Source: Iodobacter sp025352645
GTDB lineage: Bacteria; Pseudomonadota; Gammaproteobacteria; Burkholderiales; Chitinibacteraceae
Reading direction: 5' to 3'
Assembly: GCF_033446605.1 (NCBI RefSeq)
Contig: NZ_JAWQUO010000013.1
Coordinates: 71,951 to 135,950 of the forward strand
DNA: 64,000 nucleotides
A program made the position numbers and the translations under genes. The notes under the pieces are model-generated. The model ran no database searches. It saw nothing but the letters and a program-made list of their open reading frames with translations, and had not been told where the DNA came from. Positions 54,267 to 61,378 of this stretch are shown piece after piece (positions within the stretch are counted from its first letter, which is position 1; every line of letters starts with the position of its first letter).

Positions 54267-54343
54267 CGGAATGTGGCGCAGCCCGGTAGCGCACTTGCAT
54301 GGGGTGCGAGGGGTCGGAGGTTCGAATCCTCTCATTCCGACCA
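54267..54343 (+). tRNA. tRNA-Pro (GGG), prophage attachment site
   Basis: 77 nt including CCA. Acceptor CGGAATG / CATTCCG, anticodon stem CTTGC / GCGAG with loop ATGGGGT (anticodon GGG), T-arm GGAGGTTCGAATCCTCT. A tyrosine integrase gene begins its 3' end 28 bp further on, so the tRNA 3' half is very likely the att core restored by phage integration. Confidence 0.95.
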
Positions 54344-54371
54344 GTTAAGGTCTTGTTTTATAAGGTTTTTA

Positions 54372-55535
54372 TCATGCTATTTTCCTTTTTGCAGTGCTTC
54401 TAATTAAGGTCAATGCGGGACTTTTGCGGGACATCAAGTCCGTGACCGTATTTGCTGCTTTGATTAGTTGGTCGATTTCTGCTGCTGAATAGTGTGTTGT
54501 TACGTTTCCGTTGGTGTGGCCAAGTAGTACTTGTCGGTCTTCGTGGCTTACACCTGCGGCGCGTAATCTTCTTCCGAATGTGTGCTTTAAGTCATGCACC
54601 CTTACATTTGAAAATCCCTCACTTACCGACCTTCCTGTTTCGAGCGCCATCTTTTCGGCTGCTCTTACGCGTGCTTTTCGCCATGCATGGTCGCTCATGC
54701 GGTTTAAGCAGCCGCCTTTATACGAAAAAACATAAACATCGTTAATCCCTCGCATTGATTCAATGACGCTTTTTGCTACGTCGTTTAGGATTACCACGCG
54801 GTCTTCACCATTTTTAACGCCCCTTGCTGTTGATCGTCCGCCAAAGTTCCACGGTATTACAAAAACACTGGCTTCTAGCTCTGGGATGTTGATCTCCCAC
54901 TCCCAACGCAGTTTTGTAACCTCCTGCTCGCGTGTCCCTGTATTCATTTTAAACAAAGCCATTTTCTCAAGATGTGCTGGTAATTCTTGCAGCAAATAGC
55001 GTTGCTCATCAAAATTAAGCGGGTAGGCTTGGCGCTTATCTATTTTTTCATCCAGCTTGGTAATCATCGGCGATGATTCGAGCCATGTCAGCCCTTGCTC
55101 ATCTCGCCACTTTCTTGCAGCAAGGTTTAAAACACGAATTACTTTTTCAATTGCCATATTGATGGTTCGGTTACCCACTTCTTTTTTTCTGGCCGCAATG
55201 AATTCGCCCAGCGTTCCATCGTGGATTCTGTTTAATGGCAAGTCGCCGATAAAACTATCAAGTTGTGAAAAGATCAATGCCGTTAAACTAATAGACGGCT
55301 GGTCTACAAAATCAATAAGGTACTTAGTTGCAGCTTCGCGCCAGATCCAGCCTTGGCGCTCGCCATAAACAATCGACTTGCGTAAGCCTTCTAAGCGATG
55401 AATTAAGAAGCGTTCCGCTTCTTCTTTGCTGCTTGTTCCAGTGCTTTCGCAAAGTCGACCGTACCCCTTGATTTGCTTATCGATGTGCCACGTACCCGAC
55501 CTGAGCACGAGGCCTGTAATCCCTTTTGTTGCCAC
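54372..55535 (-). CDS. int: Prophage tyrosine integrase
   Basis: A 387-residue tyrosine recombinase. It has an N-terminal arm-binding region (WHIDKQIKGYGRLCESTG), a core-binding domain (about 65-160) and a catalytic domain with Arg in NTGTREQEV, HxxR in HDLKHTFGRRL, His in LLGHTNG and the nucleophile Tyr in THYSAAE. The gene ends 28 bp from tRNA-Pro, the usual place beside attL. Its first 44 codons overlap the preceding AlpA-like gene in another frame, and this N-terminus looks conserved for such phage integrases. Confidence 0.94.
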   Translation of the reverse strand: MATKGITGLVLRSGTWHIDKQIKGYGRLCESTGTSSKEEAERFLIHRLEGLRKSIVYGERQGWIWREAATKYLIDFVDQPSISLTALIFSQLDSFIGDLPLNRIHDGTLGEFIAARKKEVGNRTINMAIEKVIRVLNLAARKWRDEQGLTWLESSPMITKLDEKIDKRQAYPLNFDEQRYLLQELPAHLEKMALFKMNTGTREQEVTKLRWEWEINIPELEASVFVIPWNFGGRSTARGVKNGEDRVVILNDVAKSVIESMRGINDVYVFSYKGGCLNRMSDHAWRKARVRAAEKMALETGRSVSEGFSNVRVHDLKHTFGRRLRAAGVSHEDRQVLLGHTNGNVTTHYSAAEIDQLIKAANTVTDLMSRKSPALTLIRSTAKRKIA

Positions 55536-55804
55536 GTCGATTCCTTTGCTTGCTTATCAACTGGCTCACTTTTGCGATCGCCAGTCTGCATGGGTATTTT
55601 TTGGCCGTCAATTTTTAGGTAGCCGCATGAGGCCTTATAGTCTTTGACCCATTCATCTAAATCTAGCCTGTCGAAGGCTACCCCTTGGTTGCCAATCGGG
55701 ACGGCTAGAACACGCGGCTCTACGCTTTTATTGAACTCTCGTTCATCCATTCCCAAGTAAGCTGGGGCATCACGCTTTCTGATTAGCCTGGGCAGTATCT
55801 GCAT
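55403..55804 (-). CDS. AlpA/excisionase-like phage protein overlapping int
   Basis: 133 residues from ATG 55804 (AAAGG upstream). The N-terminal half (LPRLIRKRDAPAYLGMDEREFNKSV, then FDRLDLDEWV) looks like an AlpA/MerR-type small winged helix, fitting an excisionase or regulator. The C-terminal 44 residues (basic, ending KKKRNAS) are read from the first 133 bp of the integrase gene in another frame. An upstream start at 55873 would overlap the next gene more deeply and lacks support. Confidence 0.7.
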   Translation of the reverse strand: MQILPRLIRKRDAPAYLGMDEREFNKSVEPRVLAVPIGNQGVAFDRLDLDEWVKDYKASCGYLKIDGQKIPMQTGDRKSEPVDKQAKESTWQQKGLQASCSGRVRGTSISKSRGTVDFAKALEQAAKKKRNAS

Positions 55805-55985
55805 TTTCTTGCCTTTGATTATTTTGTGTTGGTGTGGGTATTGGCCCGATGAATTCAAAAGCTGCCATGCCATAAGTTAATCGTTTTGGATTGGCGATAT
55901 ATAGAATCTGCCATTCCTGCTTTAGGTGAGCACGCCACCAGTAGTGGCCGCTCTCGGTTAGATCCTTTATTCGCAATATATCCAT
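55770..55985 (-). CDS. Small phage protein of unknown function
   Basis: 71 residues. The N-terminal part ILRIKDLTESGHYWWRAHL and EWQILYIANPKR look like a compact folded unit; the tail is Gln/Asn-rich and likely disordered. It overlaps the AlpA-like gene by 35 bp and touches the methyltransferase stop, so it is part of the same tightly packed operon. No family recognised. Confidence 0.6.
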   Translation of the reverse strand: MDILRIKDLTESGHYWWRAHLKQEWQILYIANPKRLTYGMAAFEFIGPIPTPTQNNQRQENADTAQANQKA

Positions 55986-57043
55986 TACCTACCTGCTATT
56001 TCTTTGCATTGCTTTACTAAGAGTTCTTTACCATTAAAATATGGACGCCCTAAGATATGTTGTGCTGTTGCTGCCACTCTCGGAACTTGTCCATTCCCAA
56101 GGGCTTTAATTCTGTCCACCCGATAGGCCAGCCCATTAACCACTCGACCCACTCGGGGTTCAGTTGGCCACTCTCTGCTGATACACACATTGATAGGCCT
56201 ATTTGTTTTTTTATCGCTATTCGGCGTTGGATGCACGGGTTGGAAAGATTCCCCCTGTCGTGATGATCGCTGGCGGTTGGTGTAGGCCACATTTTCACCG
56301 CCGTTTGAAGATCTATTCGATGGCCAACTCTTGATGGCCCAGATCCGTTCTTGCTTGAAACGCGTGGCGTTGGCCACTTTGTAGGTGTATTTACTTGTTG
56401 AGCTAGGCTTGTCCCGCTCATCCCCTCTGTTATTTTTCCACCCCTCGTCCCGTCGGTTGCTGATGGGGTGCTCCACATTTTCACTGCACTTGCTAATCCC
56501 ATGCCGGCATTCTTTGAGCTGCCCGGAAGATTGTAATTTCCACATACTGTTGGAGTGGGCCAAAATCCAGATGCGGTCTCGCTTATGGGGCGCATCAAGG
56601 TCGGATGCTGATATACAACCCCATTGCGCGTCATACCCCATTTGGGCAAGATCACTGATGACCAAGGCAAGGCCTCTGGAAACAAGCATTGGTGAGTTCT
56701 CCACGAGGACGAAGCTAGGTCGTACTTCACTGATAATTCGTGCCATTTCTCGCCAGAGTCCAGACCGTTCCCCATTAATTCCAGTTCCAGATCCCGCTGC
56801 GGATATATCTTGGCACGGGAATCCGCCAGATATGACGTCAACAATTCCTTGCCACGGTCGTCCGTTAAAACTACACACGTCAGACCAAATTGGGAAAGGC
56901 GCGAGGCAGCCATCATTTTGTCGTTGCGCCAGAACTTGTGCGGCGTAGGCATCACGCTCAACGGCGCAGACAGTGCGCCATCCGAGCAATTTACCCCCGA
57001 GTATTCCGCCACCAGCGCCTGCGAAAAGAGCCAGCTCATTCAT
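55985..57043 (-). CDS. Phage DNA (cytosine-5) methyltransferase
   Basis: 352 residues from ATG 57043. C5-methyltransferase motifs in order: I LFAGAGGGILG (6-16), IV GGFPCQDIS with catalytic Cys77, VI VENSP (114-118), VIII KRDRIWI (154-160), then a variable target-recognition region (about 161-295) and motifs IX-X ending ALGNGQVPRVA (314-324). The recognition region contains four degenerate repeats. A 329-codon frame is nested inside the gene. A frame extends upstream to 57127, but those residues lack the motif and are rejected. It may protect phage DNA from host restriction; no cognate nuclease is seen. Confidence 0.92.
   Translation of the reverse strand: MNELALFAGAGGGILGGKLLGWRTVCAVERDAYAAQVLAQRQNDGCLAPFPIWSDVCSFNGRPWQGIVDVISGGFPCQDISAAGSGTGINGERSGLWREMARIISEVRPSFVLVENSPMLVSRGLALVISDLAQMGYDAQWGCISASDLDAPHKRDRIWILAHSNSMWKLQSSGQLKECRHGISKCSENVEHPISNRRDEGWKNNRGDERDKPSSTSKYTYKVANATRFKQERIWAIKSWPSNRSSNGGENVAYTNRQRSSRQGESFQPVHPTPNSDKKTNRPINVCISREWPTEPRVGRVVNGLAYRVDRIKALGNGQVPRVAATAQHILGRPYFNGKELLVKQCKEIAGR
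56050..57039 (-). CDS. Overprinted 329-residue frame inside the methyltransferase gene
   Basis: The +1 frame of the methyltransferase gene is open for 329 codons. Its ATG lies 4 nt after the methyltransferase ATG and can share the same ribosome-binding site. The product MSWLFSQALVAEYS... has regular features: WGMTRNG, four W-x-T-P units starting at Trp160, 189, 222 and 251 (WPTPTV, WSTPSATDG, WPTPRV, WPTPTASD), each of the second and fourth preceded by AVKM, and a C-terminus LNPEWVEWLMGWPIGWTELK that lies opposite methyltransferase motifs IX-X. I recall similar hypothetical proteins from other phages, but this was not checked. Function unknown. Confidence 0.6.
   Translation of the reverse strand: MSWLFSQALVAEYSGVNCSDGALSAPLSVMPTPHKFWRNDKMMAASRLSQFGLTCVVLTDDRGKELLTSYLADSRAKIYPQRDLELELMGNGLDSGEKWHELSVKYDLASSSWRTHQCLFPEALPWSSVILPKWGMTRNGVVYQHPTLMRPISETASGFWPTPTVCGNYNLPGSSKNAGMGLASAVKMWSTPSATDGTRGGKITEGMSGTSLAQQVNTPTKWPTPRVSSKNGSGPSRVGHRIDLQTAVKMWPTPTASDHHDRGNLSNPCIQRRIAIKKQIGLSMCVSAESGQLNPEWVEWLMGWPIGWTELKPLGMDKFREWQQQHNIS
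56263..56566 (-). repeat. Four degenerate repeats in the dual-coding region
   Basis: On the minus strand, related cores TGGCC-AC-CCAAC-type occur near 56540-56566, 56449-56476, 56352-56379 and 56263-56291. They read LAHSN, VEHPISN, VANAT, VAYTN in the methyltransferase frame and WPTPT, WSTPS, WPTPR, WPTPT in the other. Spacing is 87, 99 and 87 bp, multiples of three, so both frames keep phase. Confidence 0.65.
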
Positions 57044-57048
57044 ATTCC

Positions 57049-57300
57049 TTATCCATAATGTGTAATGCCTGCAATTTGCTTTGCTTTTATTCGCTTGGCG
57101 TTTTGTTCTTGCCAGTCTTTGGCGCATTCCTCACAGCAGAAGACGGCGTCGTTTGTGGCCACAGCGCTGCACCAGCGGCATTCACCATTAGGCAGGGGTG
57201 TTTTGTCTTGGCTAAGCTTGGCGGCTTCAAAATGGCGGGCGATGGTATCGCTGCGCATCCTCTCTTCTAAATCACATGTGCGGTCAATTGAGTCGCTCAT
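57049..57300 (-). CDS. Small phage zinc-finger protein
   Basis: 83 residues from ATG 57300 (AGGA upstream). A C4-type zinc site, CRWC and CCEEC, lies in the middle, after a helical N-terminus with two acidic Arg-rich stretches, and a Lys-rich end. It resembles the small DksA/TraR-like or related zinc fingers common in phage early operons, without a firm family call. It stops 5 bp before the methyltransferase start. Confidence 0.72.
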   Translation of the reverse strand: MSDSIDRTCDLEERMRSDTIARHFEAAKLSQDKTPLPNGECRWCSAVATNDAVFCCEECAKDWQEQNAKRIKAKQIAGITHYG

Positions 57301-57369
57301 AGTTAATTCCTTTTCATTGATGGTTATTGCGGCTGGTTTTTGCGTATTCAAATACAGATGCAAGGCTGC

Positions 57370-59244
57370 TTACTCCCCCCAATCTTCATCAAATACGGGG
57401 GGAAGCCATGCTGTTTTGCCTTCGGCATTGATTCCCCAGCTACCGGCTGCAATCAAAGCGGGAAACTCTGCTTTAAAGTCCGCATCTTCGGCGCGGAATA
57501 CCTCGGTAAGCCTCTGAAATTCGGCTTTATGTTCAGGGGTCGAACAGTTATTTACACAAGTCCAAGTGCTCGCGGCTTCGCCGCTGCGCTGAGAATCAAC
57601 AGCCAAGTCAAAACCAAGGGCTGACTTTTCTATGACTTTGCTGAGCGTGTCGTCACGGCCCCAGTTCACGTCCCATTCGTGTAACTTGGTTTTGATGCGT
57701 TCAACAATCACGCCATTCGGTGCACGCACCACCACGGCAGAGACAATCGAGCGCACTTCACCGTATTTGTTAACTGGGTCGATGAGTTCGCCGGTGCTTT
57801 CATCCGGCACTAAGGCATTTTCATAGCCAATCTTGTAGCCGTGCTGCACACGCTTAAATGCTTTAGCGAACTTGGCCCAGTCGCCCACGTCAGCAGCACG
57901 GTGCAAATCGTTTAAGATAATGAGGTTTTCTTGCTCGAATAAATCGGCTTTGCGCAGCTCGCGCCACATCGTGACCGGTGGCTGGCCAATGGTTTGAAAT
58001 TGGCGGATACGGTTGACACTTGCCCAGGCACGAACCAGCTCGGCACCCATTGGGGCTGAGTAACCCGATTCAAAATCTAAATCCATATGTGCGCCATCGA
58101 TGTTCTTGCACAGATACTTGGCGATATAACCCACCGCCGAACCCTTGCTAGGGTCGATGTTTTCAATAGTAAAGCGATGCTCATCAGCGCCTGCCTCGTC
58201 GCCATCTTCTTCTAGCGCTTTGGCTTCAAACAGTGCCAGCATCAAATCGGCGCGGTCGGCTTCGCACCACAGCAGCAAATGCCAATGCGGCGTGCCGTCG
58301 GCGTGTGGCTCGACAACACGAATACCAAACGGGGATAAATCGCGGTGCTTCCATAGGGCGCGTAAATTGGCCCACAATTTGCATAAATATTGATGGGTAT
58401 CGCGTGGGGATGGCTCGCCAAAGGCTTTATATTTCTTGCTGCAAGCGTGATATTTAGACGGCGCAGTTAATGTGACAAAGAAGCCAGGCATGCCCAGCTC
58501 GGTGGCTAGTTCTTCCATGCCGCGCACCCGCACCATTAGCTCAGTGCGGCGAATAGCAGGATTAGAAACACCACGACGGCTTAGCTCTTCAAGCGTGGCG
58601 GTAAAGCCTTTCTCGTTGGTCGCTTCGGCCTTTTGCAGTGCTTTTTTATTGTTTTCATTACGAATACGGATGCGTAAAGCGGTGGCTGCTGTGACATAAG
58701 CATCTTGATGCTTACCTACATCGCCTAACCTGATATGGGCATGTTCTACGGTAAACGTCACTGCACGTTTTAAACGGCCACGCCACCAAGTTGGATCGCA
58801 TAAGCGCTTGGTCATGGCCTCAAATTGCTCTGGCTCCATGCCGCTTAAATCGAGTTCTAGCCCATGATCGGCAGCGATGTTGACCGCCTCAAGCATAAAA
58901 TAGGGGCGTAGCAAGCTATCGTCTTTACGGCCTGCTTTAGCCTTACTCACCACATCGCCACATTGTTCTGCGGCCTTGCGGGCAATATCGCCCAGCTCGA
59001 TGTCGTCGCACTCAATTGGCAGCAAGGTGGCGCGTAATTTATTAGCAAACTTGCGGACAAAGTCGTTGGCGTTGGGCACAGCAGCGAGGCCCGCTGCTTT
59101 GCTTAATTTGCGCCACTTACTACGCAAGCTGTGCTTGAGCTGATCGGGCATGCCAATGAGAAGCTTTTCAACATTGGCGGCTTCTTGACGCGCTTGCTGT
59201 GCGTAAACCTGCTGATGCCAGCGACTTTGTGCGGCGGCGCTCAT
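57370..59244 (-). CDS. Phage replication endonuclease (P2 gpA type)
   Basis: A 624-residue rolling-circle initiator. The middle part holds the HUH metal motif in HADGTPHWHLLLW and a catalytic Tyr region GYIAKYLCKN with two Tyr separated by three residues, as in P2 gpA, which nicks the phage origin and rejoins the DNA. The N-terminal 200 residues are helical; FFVTLTAPSKYH is the first conserved strand. It starts one base inside the stop of the preceding gene (TAATG). Confidence 0.9.
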   Translation of the reverse strand: MSAAAQSRWHQQVYAQQARQEAANVEKLLIGMPDQLKHSLRSKWRKLSKAAGLAAVPNANDFVRKFANKLRATLLPIECDDIELGDIARKAAEQCGDVVSKAKAGRKDDSLLRPYFMLEAVNIAADHGLELDLSGMEPEQFEAMTKRLCDPTWWRGRLKRAVTFTVEHAHIRLGDVGKHQDAYVTAATALRIRIRNENNKKALQKAEATNEKGFTATLEELSRRGVSNPAIRRTELMVRVRGMEELATELGMPGFFVTLTAPSKYHACSKKYKAFGEPSPRDTHQYLCKLWANLRALWKHRDLSPFGIRVVEPHADGTPHWHLLLWCEADRADLMLALFEAKALEEDGDEAGADEHRFTIENIDPSKGSAVGYIAKYLCKNIDGAHMDLDFESGYSAPMGAELVRAWASVNRIRQFQTIGQPPVTMWRELRKADLFEQENLIILNDLHRAADVGDWAKFAKAFKRVQHGYKIGYENALVPDESTGELIDPVNKYGEVRSIVSAVVVRAPNGVIVERIKTKLHEWDVNWGRDDTLSKVIEKSALGFDLAVDSQRSGEAASTWTCVNNCSTPEHKAEFQRLTEVFRAEDADFKAEFPALIAAGSWGINAEGKTAWLPPVFDEDWGE

Positions 59245-59735
59245 TACGCGTCCATCGCCTGTGGTGCTCGGCGGTCTTCGCCACGAGTGAGTGGTGAAGC
59301 GCGTAGCGCCTTCATGCGGGCGGCGGTGTCTATATCAAAGCGCTGATTAATTTCAGCCAGTCCACCTCCGCAAGCATTCAATAAATGGGTAAGGGGCAGC
59401 ATGCTTAAACCATCAATATTTCTGAAGGTAGCGCCTTGGATCAGTGGGCGTAGCTGCGCATTAAACTCAATGACTAGATTCTGTATTTGAGCGAGTAAAG
59501 CGCGGTTGTCTGAGCTAAGCGGTAAGTCGGCTTGCTTGTCTGATGTGGGGATGGTTTCGGGTTGAATAGCAACCCACGCGGCCACCGGTTGGCAGTTTAG
59601 AAGCGTTTGCATTTTTGCCAACTCAAGGCTACGCACATCAAGATTGATCTTCTTTGCATTGCAGCGTTTAGGCTCCAATGTATTGATGACTCTTGGCGTA
59701 AAGGGTTGGGCTAATTGCTCTGCGGTGGCGGCCAT
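59244..59735 (-). CDS. Phage protein of unknown function upstream of gpA
   Basis: 163 residues from ATG 59735 (GGA about 8 bp upstream; a TTG at 59756 is the alternative). No family is recognised. It is soluble, moderately helical, with a DLPLSSDNRALLAQIQNLVIEF stretch of coiled-coil type, broken here only by charge pattern. The stop-start overlap with the gpA-type gene suggests translational coupling and a role in replication control. Confidence 0.6.
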   Translation of the reverse strand: MAATAEQLAQPFTPRVINTLEPKRCNAKKINLDVRSLELAKMQTLLNCQPVAAWVAIQPETIPTSDKQADLPLSSDNRALLAQIQNLVIEFNAQLRPLIQGATFRNIDGLSMLPLTHLLNACGGGLAEINQRFDIDTAARMKALRASPLTRGEDRRAPQAMDA

Positions 59736-59760
59736 CGTTTTATCCAGACGTAACAAAGCC

Positions 59761-59785
59761 CTGATGGCTGTTTAACAGGCATCAG
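59761..59785. other. Hairpin between phage genes
   Basis: Arms CTGATG-CTG and CAG-CATCAG with one mismatch (59761-59785), in the 84-bp gap after the Ogr-like gene. On the minus strand the following bases are GGGCTTTGTT, so termination would be weak. Confidence 0.4.
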
Positions 59786-59819
59786 GAGGCTTCAGAATGT
59801 GGGGTTTTATTGCTGAGGT

Positions 59820-60071
59820 TTAGAGCGCGAGGGAGAGCTGGTCTTTCTTAAACTTATCGTCATTGGCCGGTGGGAATTCCGTCCATTTAAAGACTTCCTG
59901 ATCTTTGTTGTAGTTGGCTATTTCTGCCTCGGTGATCTGGAAACCGACTTTTAATCTAGCGCCGCAACTTCGGCAGCCGATTTGGGCGGTAGTGGCTGTT
60001 GGAGTAATCCGGACGCTGGTTCGCGTATGCGTTTTAGAATTACAGTATGGGCAATGAATTTCTACAGCCAT
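59820..60071 (-). CDS. Ogr/Delta-like zinc-finger activator
   Basis: 83 residues. CPYC (Cys7, Cys10) and CRSC (Cys33, Cys36), 22 residues apart, with RITPTATTAQIGC between, match the Ogr/Delta family, which activates P2 late promoters. AGGAG precedes the ATG. It lies in the early operon rather than near the late genes. A paralogue with the same finger directly precedes it and overlaps its start by 10 bp. Confidence 0.82.
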   Translation of the reverse strand: MAVEIHCPYCNSKTHTRTSVRITPTATTAQIGCRSCGARLKVGFQITEAEIANYNKDQEVFKWTEFPPANDDKFKKDQLSLAL

Positions 60072-60340
60072 GTCGCTGCTCCTAATCCAATAAGACTAAT
60101 CAGTAAAATGAAAGCAACAGCAGGCCAATAGCGACGAGTATTTGTTTGCTTATTATGCGTAGGTTCAGCATCTTTCTCTTCGCGACACTTCCATACCGCT
60201 TTAACTTGAAGTACCACATCTACGAGAGCAAGACAGCTTCGACACTGTACTTGAGCTTTTGTAGCCACTGGAGTCATTCTGGTACTTAATCGTGTAATGG
60301 TTCCTGAATTGCAAAATGGGCAATAAACTTCTAACGCCAT
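60062..60340 (-). CDS. Ogr-like zinc finger with C-terminal membrane helix
   Basis: 92 residues from ATG 60340 (GGAG 8 bp upstream). The first 45 residues repeat the Ogr-like finger of the next gene (CPFC, RMTPVATKAQVQCRSC). After a charged linker (CREEKDAEPTHNKQ) comes a hydrophobic helix at about residues 70-91 (WPAVAFILLISLIGLG). It is likely an inner-membrane-anchored zinc finger, which is unusual for this family. Confidence 0.75.
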   Translation of the reverse strand: MALEVYCPFCNSGTITRLSTRMTPVATKAQVQCRSCLALVDVVLQVKAVWKCREEKDAEPTHNKQTNTRRYWPAVAFILLISLIGLGAATWL

Positions 60341-60450
60341 GATGATTACTCCAAAGCTAACAAAAACTACAAAAGCAAAAGGCAGAGCCACAAACGACTA
60401 CCATTCGTCGGGTAAAGCGCTTATATTTCTCTACGAAACGTAATCGCGCA

Positions 60451-60687
60451 TTAAGCAACAGCGGCTTGTTCTATCTCGGTAAGTGCAATGTCTTCTATGT
60501 CTTTTAGCTCTTCCTCTGGGATTTCAACCCCACGATAAGCCAAGCCTTCTAAGATCAGTAATCGGCACATAGAAGCAACAGACCTTGATTCTTGCTTTGC
60601 GATAGAACCCACAACGGGGTGCTCAATAGTTGTTAATCGTAAATTGATGCCTCGGCGGCTGAGTAGGCCGCGCGGCGCTCTGGGCAT
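60451..60687 (-). CDS. Small phage protein, possibly ribbon-helix-helix
   Basis: 78 residues from ATG 60687 (AGGTGA upstream). A short strand INLRLTTIEHPVV followed by two helices (QESRSVASMCRLLILEGLAYRG) and an acidic tail could form a ribbon-helix-helix DNA-binding fold. It is the first gene of the minus-strand early operon, divergent from the repressor, the place of a Cox/Cro-like regulator. Family not firm. Confidence 0.55.
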   Translation of the reverse strand: MPRAPRGLLSRRGINLRLTTIEHPVVGSIAKQESRSVASMCRLLILEGLAYRGVEIPEEELKDIEDIALTEIEQAAVA

Positions 60688-60722
60688 CGTCTGATCACCT
60701 GCCTCGTTTTCTATCATTGTTT

Positions 60723-60740
60723 AAGTTACCATTAAGGTTA
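60723..60740. promoter_or_regulatory. Possible repressor operator between divergent phage genes
   Basis: TTACC-ATTAA-GGTTA forms an imperfect dyad upstream of both the repressor and the early operon. It is suggested by position only; the repressor start (60774 or 60825) is itself uncertain. Confidence 0.3.
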
Positions 60741-60773
60741 TTTAGAGTGTCACTAAGCGACTTGCCTGAATCT

Positions 60774-61250
60774 ATGAATCGATTATCCGTAACATCATCG
60801 GAGTTGTCAAACACCAAGCAGAGAATGCTCGGGGTTTCGGAGCGACTTAAAGAGGAAAGAAAGCGCCTTGGTTTGTCCCAAGAAATGGCTGCAAACGCGC
60901 TTGGCATCTCAGTTGATTCGCTTTATGGTTACGAAAAGAATAAAACGAATCCTCCTGTTTCGGTACTTTTGCCATTTTCTGATTTAGGGGCTGATGTTCT
61001 TTATATTGTGACGGGACAGCGTAGCTCGGCCAGCTTGCCTGAGCCAGAACAGCAACTGATTACCGCATTTCGCTCTGCATCGGCAGAGGGGCAATCCGCT
61101 ATTCTTACGACGGCTACAGCGCTATCAGGTGCAGCACCTATCAGCAAGAAGCCTAAATCGACTACAACCCAAATTTTTAATGGTGAAGTCGGCCAGAACA
61201 TATCAGGCGGATTTAAAGGCGACCATGTTTTCCATTTTGGTAAGAAATAG
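60774..61250 (+). CDS. Xre-family phage repressor
   Basis: 158 residues from ATG 60774 (ATG 60825 possible). A helix-turn-helix of Xre type (ERLKEERKRLGLSQEMAANALGISVDSLYGYEK) is followed by an FSDLGADVLYIVTG segment common in short phage repressors. No LexA-like protease domain is present, so control may be P2-like rather than SOS cleavage. The C-terminus has QIFNGEVGQNISGG...GDHVFHF, a small beta-like repeat. Confidence 0.82.
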   Translation: MNRLSVTSSELSNTKQRMLGVSERLKEERKRLGLSQEMAANALGISVDSLYGYEKNKTNPPVSVLLPFSDLGADVLYIVTGQRSSASLPEPEQQLITAFRSASAEGQSAILTTATALSGAAPISKKPKSTTTQIFNGEVGQNISGGFKGDHVFHFGKK

Positions 61251-61290
61251 CCCTGAGATACCCCAATAAGTTGTGCCATCAAAAGACCAT

Positions 61291-61327
61291 AAAAAGCAGC
61301 GACCTAAAATAGGACGCTGCTTTTTTT
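61291..61327 (+). terminator. Terminator after the repressor
   Basis: Stem AAAAAGCAGCG / CGCTGCTTTTT continued inside by CCTA / TAGG with one mismatch, and a T run of seven. Confidence 0.88.
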
Positions 61328-61378
61328 ATTGGGGGGCGAATCTGCATTTTGCAGATTTTTTTTATGGCTAAAATATAA

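Noticed and set aside
56385..56948. 187-codon open frame on the plus strand, antisense to the methyltransferase
   Set aside because: It has no ribosome-binding site or recognisable protein pattern, and its openness follows from the base composition of the two real frames opposite.
57044..57127. 28-residue extension of the methyltransferase from 57127
   Set aside because: It is basic, unconserved and overlaps the zinc-finger gene; motif I starts a few residues after ATG 57043.
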